Shown here: in pieces, positions 9,049 through 16,502 of the stretch
Numbering within the stretch: position 1 is the stretch's first letter
Layout of the letters: every line of letters begins with the position of its first letter
Source of the DNA: Hyphomicrobiales bacterium
GTDB lineage: Bacteria > Pseudomonadota > Alphaproteobacteria > Rhizobiales > Rhizobiaceae
Assembly: GCA_900467685.1 (NCBI GenBank)
Contig: UBQX01000010.1
Span: forward strand, 1 to 64,000
DNA: 64,000 nt
Reading direction: 5' to 3'
Notes under the pieces: generated by a model
What the model saw: the letters and a program-made list of their open reading frames with translations, nothing else
What the model was told of the DNA's origin: nothing
The model's database searches: none
Program-made: the position numbers and the translations under genes

Positions 9049-10798
9049 GAGCGCCTCCCGAATAGATGGTTCGCACGATTTCGGAATGGATGACATCCTC
9101 GACAGTGCCGTCGAGCACGAGCTTTCCGTGATGCAGGACGACGATGCGGCTGGAAATATCTCTCACGAAATCCAGATCGTGCTCGACGAGGATCGCTGCA
9201 AAGCCAAGTTTGGCCGTCAATGTCTTCAGAACGGTCCCGATCGTCGTTCGCTCGGCCTTCGTCAGGCCGGCGGTCGGCTCATCCAGGAGGATGAGTTTCG
9301 GTTCGAGTGCAACGACCATGGCAAGCTCAAGTGCCTGCCGCTGGCCATGAGAGAGGAGGGACACCGGGCGATCCATGATCTCGGCAATGCCGGTCAGTTG
9401 CAGGATTTCGGCTGCGGGTCCGGGCAGGGCGATTTCTGTTTCCGATCGCGTAAAGCTCGGGGTGACATGACGCAGACGCGCCATCCGCAGGCACTCCGCA
9501 ACTGTCATCGTGTCGAAAATGCTCGCGACCTGGAACTTGCGGCCCACGCCGAGCGACACCACGCCTTCGGGAGCAAGACCCGCGATATTGTGCCCGTTGA
9601 TGGTCACGGTGCCTTCGATCGGCTCAGTGCCGTCAGAAAGGCAGCGCATCATCGTTGTCTTGCCTGCGCCGTTCGGGCCCACAATGCTGACGAGTTCACC
9701 CGGCCGGATATCGAGATTGATCCCCTTCAGAACGGCAAGGCTGCCATAGGACTTGCCCAGGTTCTCAATCGAGACAAAAACGTCCTCGCGACGGTCCGTG
9801 CCATTTGCATCGGCTGTCGTAGGCATTGCCTTGAGGGATTGCTGGCCCTTGCCGCGCGGGAAGTGGCGCGTGACGAGTGACGCAAGCCCACCAGGCAGGA
9901 CAATGATCATGACGACGAACAGGCCGCCGATTACCAATTGCCACAGGAATGGCAGATCTCCGGAAAGGCTGGCGCTGAGATAGTCGATACCGATTGCACC
10001 CAAGACGGGGCCGATGATCGTGCCGCGGCCGCCAAGGGCAGTCCAGACCACGATTTCCGTGCCGAAGACAAAGCCGGTATTTTCAGGTGCGACGACACCG
10101 GAGGCGTTCGCATAGAGAAAGCCCGCAAGGCCTGCCACGCCGGCGAGCGTGGCGGTCAACAGGATTTTCACGCGCGCGGGATTGATGCCCAGATAGGCAA
10201 CCCGAGCCTCGTTGTCGCGGATGGCGACCAACAGCCGACCCGCGTCGGAGCGCACGAAAACGATGGCAAGGACGGCGAGCACCAGAAGGCAGAAGCCTGT
10301 CAGCCGGAAGAAACCCGTGAGCCCGAGTGGCAATACGTCATACCCGACGAGACCACTGGATGAGCCCGTCCAAACACCCCCCGAAAAGACAATCTGGGTC
10401 ATGACGATCGGCACGACCAGCGAGATCACGGTGGCATAGAGCGGCGTGGAGCCATGGTAGAACGAAAGCCAGCCGACGATCAGCCCAAGGACGACCGGCA
10501 CTATGATGGCGGCCACGAAGGCGAGCAGCAGCAACGAAGGGCTTGCGCCGATATGCATGAGTACCATCGCGGTTGCATAAGCCCCCACGCCGAAAAATGC
10601 GGCCTGCCCAAATGTCAGTATGCCGGTATAGCCCCACAGCAGGTCGACGGTCAGCGCCAGCATGGCGTAGATCATCGAACGGGTCAGAACGTTGAGGCTG
10701 AAGCGCCCCAGCACGGCGGGGCCGAAGACCACGAGCAGCAAAGCGACAACGGCCAGGCCGACAAGCAGAAAAAGTCTCAGTTTTTGACTGTCACGCAC
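9041..10798 (-). CDS. Fused ABC permease-ATPase (LivM-LivG)
   Basis: 585-residue fusion. Residues 1 to ~325 are a LivM-type permease: about ten hydrophobic helices, with LTVDLLWGYTGILTFGQAAF and the conserved FGTEIVVWTALGGRGTIIGP region. Then comes a linker rich in polar residues, and from about residue 345 a LivG-type ATPase with Walker A VGPNGAGKTTMM, signature LLSHGQRQALELAM and Walker B LILLDEPTAGL. I start it at GTG 10798, which overlaps the livH stop by 8 bp; the upstream open frame is a shadow of livH. The fusion fixes one permease to one ATPase in the complex. Such fusions occur in other Rhizobiales importers but are not the usual five-gene liv layout. Confidence 0.88.
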   Translation of the reverse strand: MRDSQKLRLFLLVGLAVVALLLVVFGPAVLGRFSLNVLTRSMIYAMLALTVDLLWGYTGILTFGQAAFFGVGAYATAMVLMHIGASPSLLLLAFVAAIIVPVVLGLIVGWLSFYHGSTPLYATVISLVVPIVMTQIVFSGGVWTGSSSGLVGYDVLPLGLTGFFRLTGFCLLVLAVLAIVFVRSDAGRLLVAIRDNEARVAYLGINPARVKILLTATLAGVAGLAGFLYANASGVVAPENTGFVFGTEIVVWTALGGRGTIIGPVLGAIGIDYLSASLSGDLPFLWQLVIGGLFVVMIIVLPGGLASLVTRHFPRGKGQQSLKAMPTTADANGTDRREDVFVSIENLGKSYGSLAVLKGINLDIRPGELVSIVGPNGAGKTTMMRCLSDGTEPIEGTVTINGHNIAGLAPEGVVSLGVGRKFQVASIFDTMTVAECLRMARLRHVTPSFTRSETEIALPGPAAEILQLTGIAEIMDRPVSLLSHGQRQALELAMVVALEPKLILLDEPTAGLTKAERTTIGTVLKTLTAKLGFAAILVEHDLDFVRDISSRIVVLHHGKLVLDGTVEDVIHSEIVRTIYSGGAHV

Positions 10799-11624
10799 GG
10801 GCAAACCACTTTGGACGGATGCGCAGGGTGATCGCGCAAAGGACAGCGACGGTGATCCCGCCGAGAATGGGACTGAGGAATGTCGAGACGACAACCTGTG
10901 CCGCCCCGAACAGCAGGCAGGCGACGGCAAGGGCTCCGAAAGACGTGCCCGCGACCATGACCAGCATGAAGGCTCCGGTGAGCCACGGCACACCCATGTT
11001 GGGATCGACGCTGGTCATGGGCGCAAGCAGGACCCCTGCAAGTGCTGCAAGCCCGGCTCCAGCCATGAAGGTCGCAAGCCGTACCTTTTCCGTGTCGATG
11101 CCAAGCGCGCGCGCAAGGGCTTCGTTCATGATGACCGCCTGTGCGGAAAGTCCAAGGCGTGTTCCGTCCAGCAGAAAGGCGAAACCGAGACCGATCGCCA
11201 GCGCGGCCAGTACGGCAAACAGGCGGTAGAACGAATAGCTCGTTCCCAGCACATCAACCGTTCCCTGCATGAGAGCCGTGGTAAAATGTACGTCCCGGCC
11301 AAACCAGAGGGTAATCAACTGCCCGATGACAATGCCGAGACCCCATGTCGCCAGGATCGCGTCGAGCGGGCGGCGATATAGGGGGCGGACAATGAAGCGT
11401 TCGGTCAACCCGCCCAGCAGTGCCCCGAGAATGAAGGCGAGGGGCAGGGCGAACCAGGGATTAAGTCCCAGCTCCGTGGTGACGACGGCACAGTATGCGC
11501 CCACTGTCAGCCATGCGCCGTGGGCGAAATTGATGATTTTCAGAACGCCGAATATGGCGAGCAATCCGGCCGCAACGATAAACAGGATCGCAGCCGTGCT
11601 GATGATGTCGAGGAGGAGCGTCAT
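10791..11624 (-). CDS. livH: ABC transporter permease, LivH type
   Basis: 277-residue inner-membrane permease with about eight hydrophobic segments. It opens with LLLDIISTAAILFIVAAGL and contains the family landmarks FGVLKIINFAHGAW and RFIVRPLYRRPLDAI. The ATG at 11624 has GGAAAG upstream; a GTG further upstream would run the frame back through the hairpin at 11645-11668 and is unlikely. It pairs with the LivM domain of the next gene. It is separated from the binding-protein gene by a strong hairpin, so it is probably transcribed at a lower level than the binding protein. Confidence 0.9.
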   Translation of the reverse strand: MTLLLDIISTAAILFIVAAGLLAIFGVLKIINFAHGAWLTVGAYCAVVTTELGLNPWFALPLAFILGALLGGLTERFIVRPLYRRPLDAILATWGLGIVIGQLITLWFGRDVHFTTALMQGTVDVLGTSYSFYRLFAVLAALAIGLGFAFLLDGTRLGLSAQAVIMNEALARALGIDTEKVRLATFMAGAGLAALAGVLLAPMTSVDPNMGVPWLTGAFMLVMVAGTSFGALAVACLLFGAAQVVVSTFLSPILGGITVAVLCAITLRIRPKWFARA

Positions 11625-11644
11625 AGCGTCTTTCCGTTGAGAAT

Positions 11645-11668
11645 GGCGGGGCGCTTTTTCGCCCCGCC
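11645..11668 (-). promoter_or_regulatory. Intercistronic hairpin between binding-protein gene and livH
   Basis: GGCGGGGCG pairs perfectly with CGCCCCGCC (9 bp, 6-nt loop). On the transcribed strand there is no U-run after the stem, so it is more likely an mRNA-stabilising or partial-attenuation hairpin protecting the upstream binding-protein message than a full terminator. Confidence 0.65.
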
Positions 11669-11680
11669 TGGAAACCCGTT

Positions 11681-12829
11681 TCAGAGGTTGGGGCACTGGT
11701 TGCCGGGATCGACATCCTTGTAGCTCTGGACGACGCTGACGCTTCCATCCTTCTGCACTTGGCCGAGATACATCGTCAGCGGGGCATGATGCTGCTTGCT
11801 CATCGAAATCACCCCGCGCGGCCCGGTATAGGACACGGTCGGCAGTGCTTTCAGAACTGCGGCTGTGTCGACCGATCCGGCCTTCTCCACGGCGGCCTTG
11901 TAGAGATAGATGGCCTCGTATTGCGGAACCGAGAGATCGTTCGGCGTGCGCAGTTCTGCGCCGAATTTCTTGGTCATGGCCGCGAGAAAGGCCTTGTTTT
12001 CGGGGCTGTCGATCCCCGTGACATAGGATGCGGAAATGAAGATGCCGTTTGCGTCACCGCCCATGCTCTTTGCCGTGCCTTCATCGACTGCGAGGTTGCC
12101 GTAGGGGAGGTTCACGCCTGCGGACCGAAGCTGCTTGGTCAGCGTTACGTTCGGGGCGCCGCCGGCCGTCGAGGTGATGATCGCATCGGCACCCGCCGAC
12201 TTGACCTTGGAGATGATCGCCGTCCAGTCGCTGCCATCCATCGGAAGGTATTCTTCTCCAACGACGGTCGCCCCGGCCTTCTCGATGTAGGACTTTGCGA
12301 AACTCAACATCCCGCGGCCGAAGGAGTAATCGGAACCGATCAGGAAGAATTTCTTGGCACCCTGCTTGCCGATGAAATTGTCGACCACCGGCGGAACCTG
12401 CTGTTCGGGAACCCAGGCGTTGACGAAGAGGTTCTTGTTGCAGGAGCGGCCCTCGTAAAATGACGTGTAGATGTACGGAACGTTACCCTTGGAGACGATG
12501 GGAAGACCCGCATTGCGCGCCGCGCTCGTTTCCATCGAGATGACGGCGTTGACTTCCTTCTGGAAGATGAGGCTGTCGAAGGCCTTCTGGGCACCGGCAG
12601 CACCCGATGCATCGTCCGCGATTTCCAGGGCCAGCGGCCGGCCGAGCACGCCGCCCTTTGCGTTGATCTCTTCCACGGCAAGTTCTGCCGCCTGAACGAC
12701 GGACGGTGCAACCACGCTGTTGGCTCCGGAGAGACCGACCGGAACGCCGATCTTGATCGGGTCGGCGGCGTGCGCCGTTGTGGCCAGCATGATCGAGGTG
12801 ATGGTGAGAAGTATGGCTTTGCTGTTCAT
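11681..12829 (-). CDS. Periplasmic amide/branched-chain amino acid-type substrate-binding protein
   Basis: 382-residue ABC solute receptor with a clear Sec signal peptide (MNSKAILLTITSIMLATTAHA, cleavage before ADPIKIG). The mature part is a Leu/Ile/Val-binding-protein fold: IGVPVGLSGANSV, AVEEINAKGGVLGRP, FFLIGSDYSFGRG and the conserved PQYEAIYLYKAAVEKAG. It belongs to the same superfamily as AmiC encoded upstream, so this locus reads its ligand twice: outside for import and inside for regulation. The gene lies 39 bp after the nitrilase-type gene and upstream of livH. The predicted ligand is a small amide, inferred from context. Confidence 0.88.
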   Translation of the reverse strand: MNSKAILLTITSIMLATTAHAADPIKIGVPVGLSGANSVVAPSVVQAAELAVEEINAKGGVLGRPLALEIADDASGAAGAQKAFDSLIFQKEVNAVISMETSAARNAGLPIVSKGNVPYIYTSFYEGRSCNKNLFVNAWVPEQQVPPVVDNFIGKQGAKKFFLIGSDYSFGRGMLSFAKSYIEKAGATVVGEEYLPMDGSDWTAIISKVKSAGADAIITSTAGGAPNVTLTKQLRSAGVNLPYGNLAVDEGTAKSMGGDANGIFISASYVTGIDSPENKAFLAAMTKKFGAELRTPNDLSVPQYEAIYLYKAAVEKAGSVDTAAVLKALPTVSYTGPRGVISMSKQHHAPLTMYLGQVQKDGSVSVVQSYKDVDPGNQCPNL

Positions 12830-12868
12830 TGTGTTCCCTTTTCTTTGCTTATGAATATGGACTGATTT

Positions 12869-13714
12869 TCAGCCGTAGACATCGGCACGGCGATCGCCGA
12901 GCAGATGATTGAAGCTGTTGAGCGTGCGGCTTGCGGACACGCTCGACAGGTCTATCCTCGCGAGCAGGATTTCTTCCCGATCCGGACTGGCCGGACCCGC
13001 CAGGGGCCAACCGTCCGGACCGACAATGAGGCTGCGGCCGATGAAGGGTTGCCCTCGTTCTTCACCGATCCGGTCTGCGCAGGCGATGTAGATCCCGTTC
13101 GAATGTGCGGCAGCCTTTGTCAGGATATTGGCCATTGCATCCGCCTGTGCTTCTGCACCCGCCATTGGCACCCAATTGGTGGGTACGCAGACGAGTTCAG
13201 CCCCTGCCAGCGCAAGCTTTCGATAGGTTTCGGGAAACCAGCCATCGTAGCAGATCGCAAGACCGATCCGGCCGAGCCCGGTCTCGAAAACCGGAAGACC
13301 GAGATCGCCTTCGTTGAACAGGGTGTTTTCTGCGTTCCACAAATGCAATTTGCGGTATTTGCCGATGAAGCCGTCCGGTCCACAGAGCAGCGCAGTGTTG
13401 TAGACGTTCTCGCCATCCTGTTCGGCGATGCCCGAGACAAGGTGAATGCCAAGGTCTCTTGCAAGCGCGATCAGGCGCAGAGCGCTCTCTCCGCCGGGAA
13501 CGGGCCCAGCCATCTGCTTGAGTTCCGTTGCGTCGGCAAAGACATAGCCGGAGACCGCCAGTTCGGGCAGGACGACGAAATGCGCGCCTTGATTGACCGC
13601 GGAGGTAACCAGCCGCTCTATGGCAGCAAGGTTTTGCTCGCGTTCTCCAACCTTCGGCTGGAACTGGATGGAGGCGAGAAGGAACGGTTCCGCCGCATGT
13701 GCCGTGTCAGTCAA
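12869..13714 (-). CDS. Carbon-nitrogen hydrolase (nitrilase superfamily)
   Basis: 281-residue enzyme of the nitrilase fold with the full Glu-Lys-Cys triad: Glu51 in VLPELAVSGY, Lys122 in KYRKLHLWN and Cys155 in GLAICYDGWFPE. It could be an aliphatic amidase, an omega-amidase or an N-carbamoyl-type hydrolase. It is not the ~345-residue AmiE amidase that AmiR controls in Pseudomonas, but it sits in the equivalent place as first gene after the antitermination leader. It is first in the hydrolase/transporter operon, followed by the binding protein. Confidence 0.88.
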   Translation of the reverse strand: MTDTAHAAEPFLLASIQFQPKVGEREQNLAAIERLVTSAVNQGAHFVVLPELAVSGYVFADATELKQMAGPVPGGESALRLIALARDLGIHLVSGIAEQDGENVYNTALLCGPDGFIGKYRKLHLWNAENTLFNEGDLGLPVFETGLGRIGLAICYDGWFPETYRKLALAGAELVCVPTNWVPMAGAEAQADAMANILTKAAAHSNGIYIACADRIGEERGQPFIGRSLIVGPDGWPLAGPASPDREEILLARIDLSSVSASRTLNSFNHLLGDRRADVYG

Positions 13715-13731
13715 CTTCTATCTCCAAACGC

Positions 13732-13771
13732 AAAAAACCTCTGGCACGGAAATCAATCCGTGAACCAGAGG
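13732..13771 (-). terminator. Leader intrinsic terminator ahead of the amide operon (AmiR target)
   Basis: On the minus strand CCTCTGG-TT-CACGG, an 8-nt loop, then CCGTG-CCAGAGG and six Ts. This is a full Rho-independent terminator placed 17 bp before the first structural gene, where it would block the operon unless prevented. The gene just upstream encodes the ANTAR antiterminator AmiR. Confidence 0.85.
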
Positions 13772-13792
13772 CTGCTTAGCCGTGATGTAAAT

Positions 13793-13823
13793 GCGGCAAC
13801 CTTGCCGCTGGGCAAACCTGCCC
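13793..13823 (-). promoter_or_regulatory. Tandem hexaloop hairpins: candidate ANTAR (AmiR) RNA-binding site
   Basis: On the minus strand GGGC-AGGTTT-GCCC (13823-13810), a single A, then GCGGC-AAGGTT-GCCGC (13808-13793). Two adjacent short stems with six-base loops starting with A, directly upstream of a terminator, are the known layout of ANTAR antitermination sites. The second loop has A at position 1 and G at position 4 as in the consensus; the first fits less well. Confidence 0.65.
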
Positions 13824-13907
13824 GTTAGCGAAGAAATTTCATGGGAACGGGCCCCGTGTCAAGCCACGAAATTAGGCAAGCGGAAAATTTGTCCAGACTT
13901 TAGGCAG

Positions 13908-13927
13908 CAGGGCCCTTTAGGGCCCTG
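13908..13927 (-). promoter_or_regulatory. Hairpin just after amiR
   Basis: CAGGGCCC-TAAA-GGGCCCTG on the minus strand, an 8-bp perfect stem 14 bp after the amiR stop, with no U-run. It may set the 3' end of the amiC-amiR message or be part of the leader fold. Confidence 0.5.
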
Positions 13928-13940
13928 GCCCCGAAAACGC

Positions 13941-14564
13941 TTAAGTCTCCGTCCGCCCGGCCATCGGCACGCCGAGGCTTCGCATCGTTTCGTGCGCGGC
14001 AATGATAGCCTCCGCGACCTGTGCCATCGCGACGCGCTTGGTGGTCGCCTGCTCGCGCAGCAACTTATAGGCGGCCTCTTCGTCAAGCCCGTTCATGTTG
14101 CGCAATGCCCAGACAGCCTTTTCGACGAGCCTGCGTCCTTTGAGAGTCTCCTCAAGCTTGAGCACTTTTCCGGCGAGGCGCTTTTCGTAGCCATGCCGAT
14201 ATCTTGCAAGCGCAAATTGCGTGAGGATGCCGAGCGGTCTGAGCGGTTTCGAGATCACACCATGGGCATTGAGATCAATGATGGCCTGAAGCACCGTTGG
14301 ACTTTCGTAAGTCACGATTGCGATGATGGCAGGCTTTTGCGATTCCAGAACCTGCAAGGCCTGTTCAACCTGCGTTTCCTCGACGTGCAAAAAGAGTGTA
14401 TCGACATCTGCCGGAAGCGTTGGAGGCAGGGGCCATGTTGCGCGGACCTCGCAGCCCAATCTCTTCAGGTGGGCGACGAGCACATCGCCGTCTTCATCTC
14501 TGGGGTGGACAACCATGGCGCGTGCGCGACGAAGGTCCTCTATGATCCTGTTCGGTCCTGCCAT
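13941..14564 (-). CDS. amiR: AmiR-type ANTAR-domain transcription antiterminator
   Basis: 207-residue RNA-binding regulator. The N-terminal half is a pseudo-receiver domain without a clear phospho-Asp site (RAMVVHPRDEDGDVLVAHL). A coiled-coil follows (EKRLAGKVLKLEETLKGRR), then the C-terminal ANTAR three-helix domain with the hallmark RLVEKAVWALRNMNGLDEEAAYKLLREQA split around residues 150-180. In Pseudomonas aeruginosa AmiR is held inactive by AmiC and, when freed by amide, stops termination in the amidase leader. The ATG lies 2 bp after the amiC stop, so the pair is translationally coupled. The target leader (terminator plus hexaloops) lies immediately downstream. Confidence 0.9.
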   Translation of the reverse strand: MAGPNRIIEDLRRARAMVVHPRDEDGDVLVAHLKRLGCEVRATWPLPPTLPADVDTLFLHVEETQVEQALQVLESQKPAIIAIVTYESPTVLQAIIDLNAHGVISKPLRPLGILTQFALARYRHGYEKRLAGKVLKLEETLKGRRLVEKAVWALRNMNGLDEEAAYKLLREQATTKRVAMAQVAEAIIAAHETMRSLGVPMAGRTET

Positions 14565-14566
14565 GG

Positions 14567-15724
14567 TCAGCCCTCCAGCCAGGCATCTTCGAAACGGGAT
14601 GCGGTCAGGTAGGGGTCGGGCCGGATAGGGCCGGGGGCTTGCCAGACGATATCGAACAACCCGTCCTCTCTTGCCACGCCGATACGTGGATGCAACCAAA
14701 GGTGGCGCGTGTCCGGGTCGAAACTCAGACGCCCCTCGGGGGCGAGGTAATCCTCTGCCAGGATCTCTTCCGAGATGCGGTGTGTTTCGAGCGAGCCTGC
14801 CCGCTCGAGGGCGCGCGCGAAGAGATGCACCTGTGCATAGGCAGGCTGTGACCACACGCTGGTCGTCATATCCCGGCCGAACCTGCGTTTGAACGCTTCC
14901 ACGAAACGTTCGTTGCTCGCGCCCTCAACGGTCTGGAAGTAGGTTGCGGATAGAATATGGCCCGAGCAAATCTGCGGTCCGATTTCCCGGATTTCCGTTT
15001 CTGCCATTGTGAGACTGGCTATGGGGTAACGGGTGCGGTCTATCCCCGCTTCGGCATACATTCGATAAAAGCGCTGTGCGGGCTTGCCCACGATGGTGGA
15101 AAAAATAGCGTCCGGCTTTAGCCGCTGGATCTCTGCCAGTGCCGAACGGAGCGTGTCTTCGTCGGCGTTGAGCGGAATATAGCGTTCGCTGACAACCTCC
15201 CCACCTTTGGATTCGACGATATCGCGCATGACCCGGTTCGACTCGCGGGGATAGATATAGTCTGCGCCGATGAAATAGATTTTCGGGCCGTAATGCCGCA
15301 GGAGATACTCCGCCAAGGCGAATGTGTTCTGATTGAGCGTTGCCCCCGTGTAGACCACGTTTTCCGAATATTCGAACCCTTCGTACATGGAGGGGTAGAA
15401 CAGCAGCCCGTTGTGCCGCTCGACGATCGGCAATACAGCCTTGCGGCTCGCCGACATCGAACAGCCGAAGATGACCGTCACATCGTCGTCCGTCAGCAGA
15501 CGGCGTGCCAGATTCCGGTAGGCGGTATGGTCTCCACCGGGATCATAGGCGACAGGCGCGATCGGTTTGCCGAGCACGCCGCCGGAGGCATTGATCTCTT
15601 CCACAGCCAGAGCCGTACCGAAGAAATGTTCGGACTCCGTCACCTCCGTTATCCCGCTTCGGGAGAACATAACTCCCACCCGCCATTCTTCGCTCATCTT
15701 GCTACCGCTGTTGTGGACTGCCAT
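14567..15724 (-). CDS. amiC: AmiC-type cytoplasmic amide sensor / negative regulator
   Basis: 385-residue periplasmic-binding-protein fold without a signal peptide, so it stays in the cytoplasm. It shares with Pseudomonas AmiC the segments VVERHNGLLFYP, PSMYEGFEYSENVVY, FIGADYIYPRESN and the C-terminal PIRPDPYL. The known role is to bind amide or the anti-inducer and to sequester AmiR. It is encoded directly upstream of and coupled to amiR. A start 27 bp later (MSEEWRVG) is possible. Together with the periplasmic receptor downstream, it gives the locus an intracellular and an extracellular sensor of related fold. Confidence 0.9.
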   Translation of the reverse strand: MAVHNSGSKMSEEWRVGVMFSRSGITEVTESEHFFGTALAVEEINASGGVLGKPIAPVAYDPGGDHTAYRNLARRLLTDDDVTVIFGCSMSASRKAVLPIVERHNGLLFYPSMYEGFEYSENVVYTGATLNQNTFALAEYLLRHYGPKIYFIGADYIYPRESNRVMRDIVESKGGEVVSERYIPLNADEDTLRSALAEIQRLKPDAIFSTIVGKPAQRFYRMYAEAGIDRTRYPIASLTMAETEIREIGPQICSGHILSATYFQTVEGASNERFVEAFKRRFGRDMTTSVWSQPAYAQVHLFARALERAGSLETHRISEEILAEDYLAPEGRLSFDPDTRHLWLHPRIGVAREDGLFDIVWQAPGPIRPDPYLTASRFEDAWLEG

Positions 15725-15865
15725 TGCCCGTTCTGCCGGGAGGCGAGCATACCGAATAGTCCGATCTGGTCAATTTACGTGATCGACCACCGAATCCCGC
15801 CCTTGGCTGGAGTCGCAGTGTTTAGTCTCATATCCAAAAGCTCGACAAGTACGCACGATCAAAAC

Positions 15866-16000
15866 CGGAGATTATTTCCGCTCGCCCTTCCATATTGGCT
15901 GATATCCGAACCCAGGGCACAAATATGATACCCACGTTCGCTCGTGGCTGAAAAAGATAAGGAATTCAAAGGTGATTTCGATAAGTAATTGAAATCTTTA
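15866..16000 (+). repeat. Direct repeat R2 (partner R1 at 6604-6739)
   Basis: Second copy of the ~135-bp repeat, about 85 percent identical by eye to R1. The palindrome at its start is imperfect here. The repeat ends exactly where similarity to an ABC ATPase begins (16001), i.e. at a junction. Between the amiC start (15725) and R2 I see only the amiC upstream region. Confidence 0.8.
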
Positions 16001-16452
16001 GTTGCGGCGCTGGCAGAGGTAGGCCTCGAAGCCCAAACTGACAGATATCGCGGCCAGTTGTCGGAGGCATGAAGCAGCGTGTCGGGATTGCCCGGACGCT
16101 GGCATATGAACCCAAACTGCTATTGATGGATGAGCCTTCGGCGCGCTCGACGCGCAGACCCGCCGCGTGATGCATGAACTGCTACTGCGGGTCTGGGAGA
16201 AGCACCGCGCCACTGTTCTTTTCGTCGCCCATGATGTCGATGAAGCGCTGCTTCTCGCCGGCCACGTTCATGTCATGTCGCGCGCGCCGGGTCGCATCAT
16301 CAGAAGCTATGACCTCACCCCGCCCGCGCGCCATCCCGCGCGAAAATCCGGTGCTGCTCGACACGCGGGAGGAAATTCTGGCGCTCCTCAAGTCCGGCCC
16401 GGCAGACCCCGCTAGTCGACGTATCCAGGGCGAAGGGCTATTTCTTTCCTGA
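16001..16452 (+). pseudogene. 5'-truncated, frameshifted ABC ATPase (SsuB/TauB/NitD-like)
   Basis: Three frames in turn encode the C-terminal two thirds of a nitrate/sulfonate-type ATPase. They read [19 protein letters not shown], then [23 protein letters not shown], then [33 protein letters not shown] and VMSRAPGRII, and finally PVLLDTREEILALLK. Single-base losses near 16064 (in the LSGG signature) and 16138 (after MDEP) and a shift near 16335 break it, and the Walker A half is missing. It faces opposite to the neighbouring operons and is not the ATPase of the 19.6-22.4 kb transporter, which has its own. Confidence 0.85.
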
Positions 16453-16502
16453 GAGCCGCGAATTCCAGGGCGGGCCACCATTTCTCCGCTGCGGATAATA
16501 TA

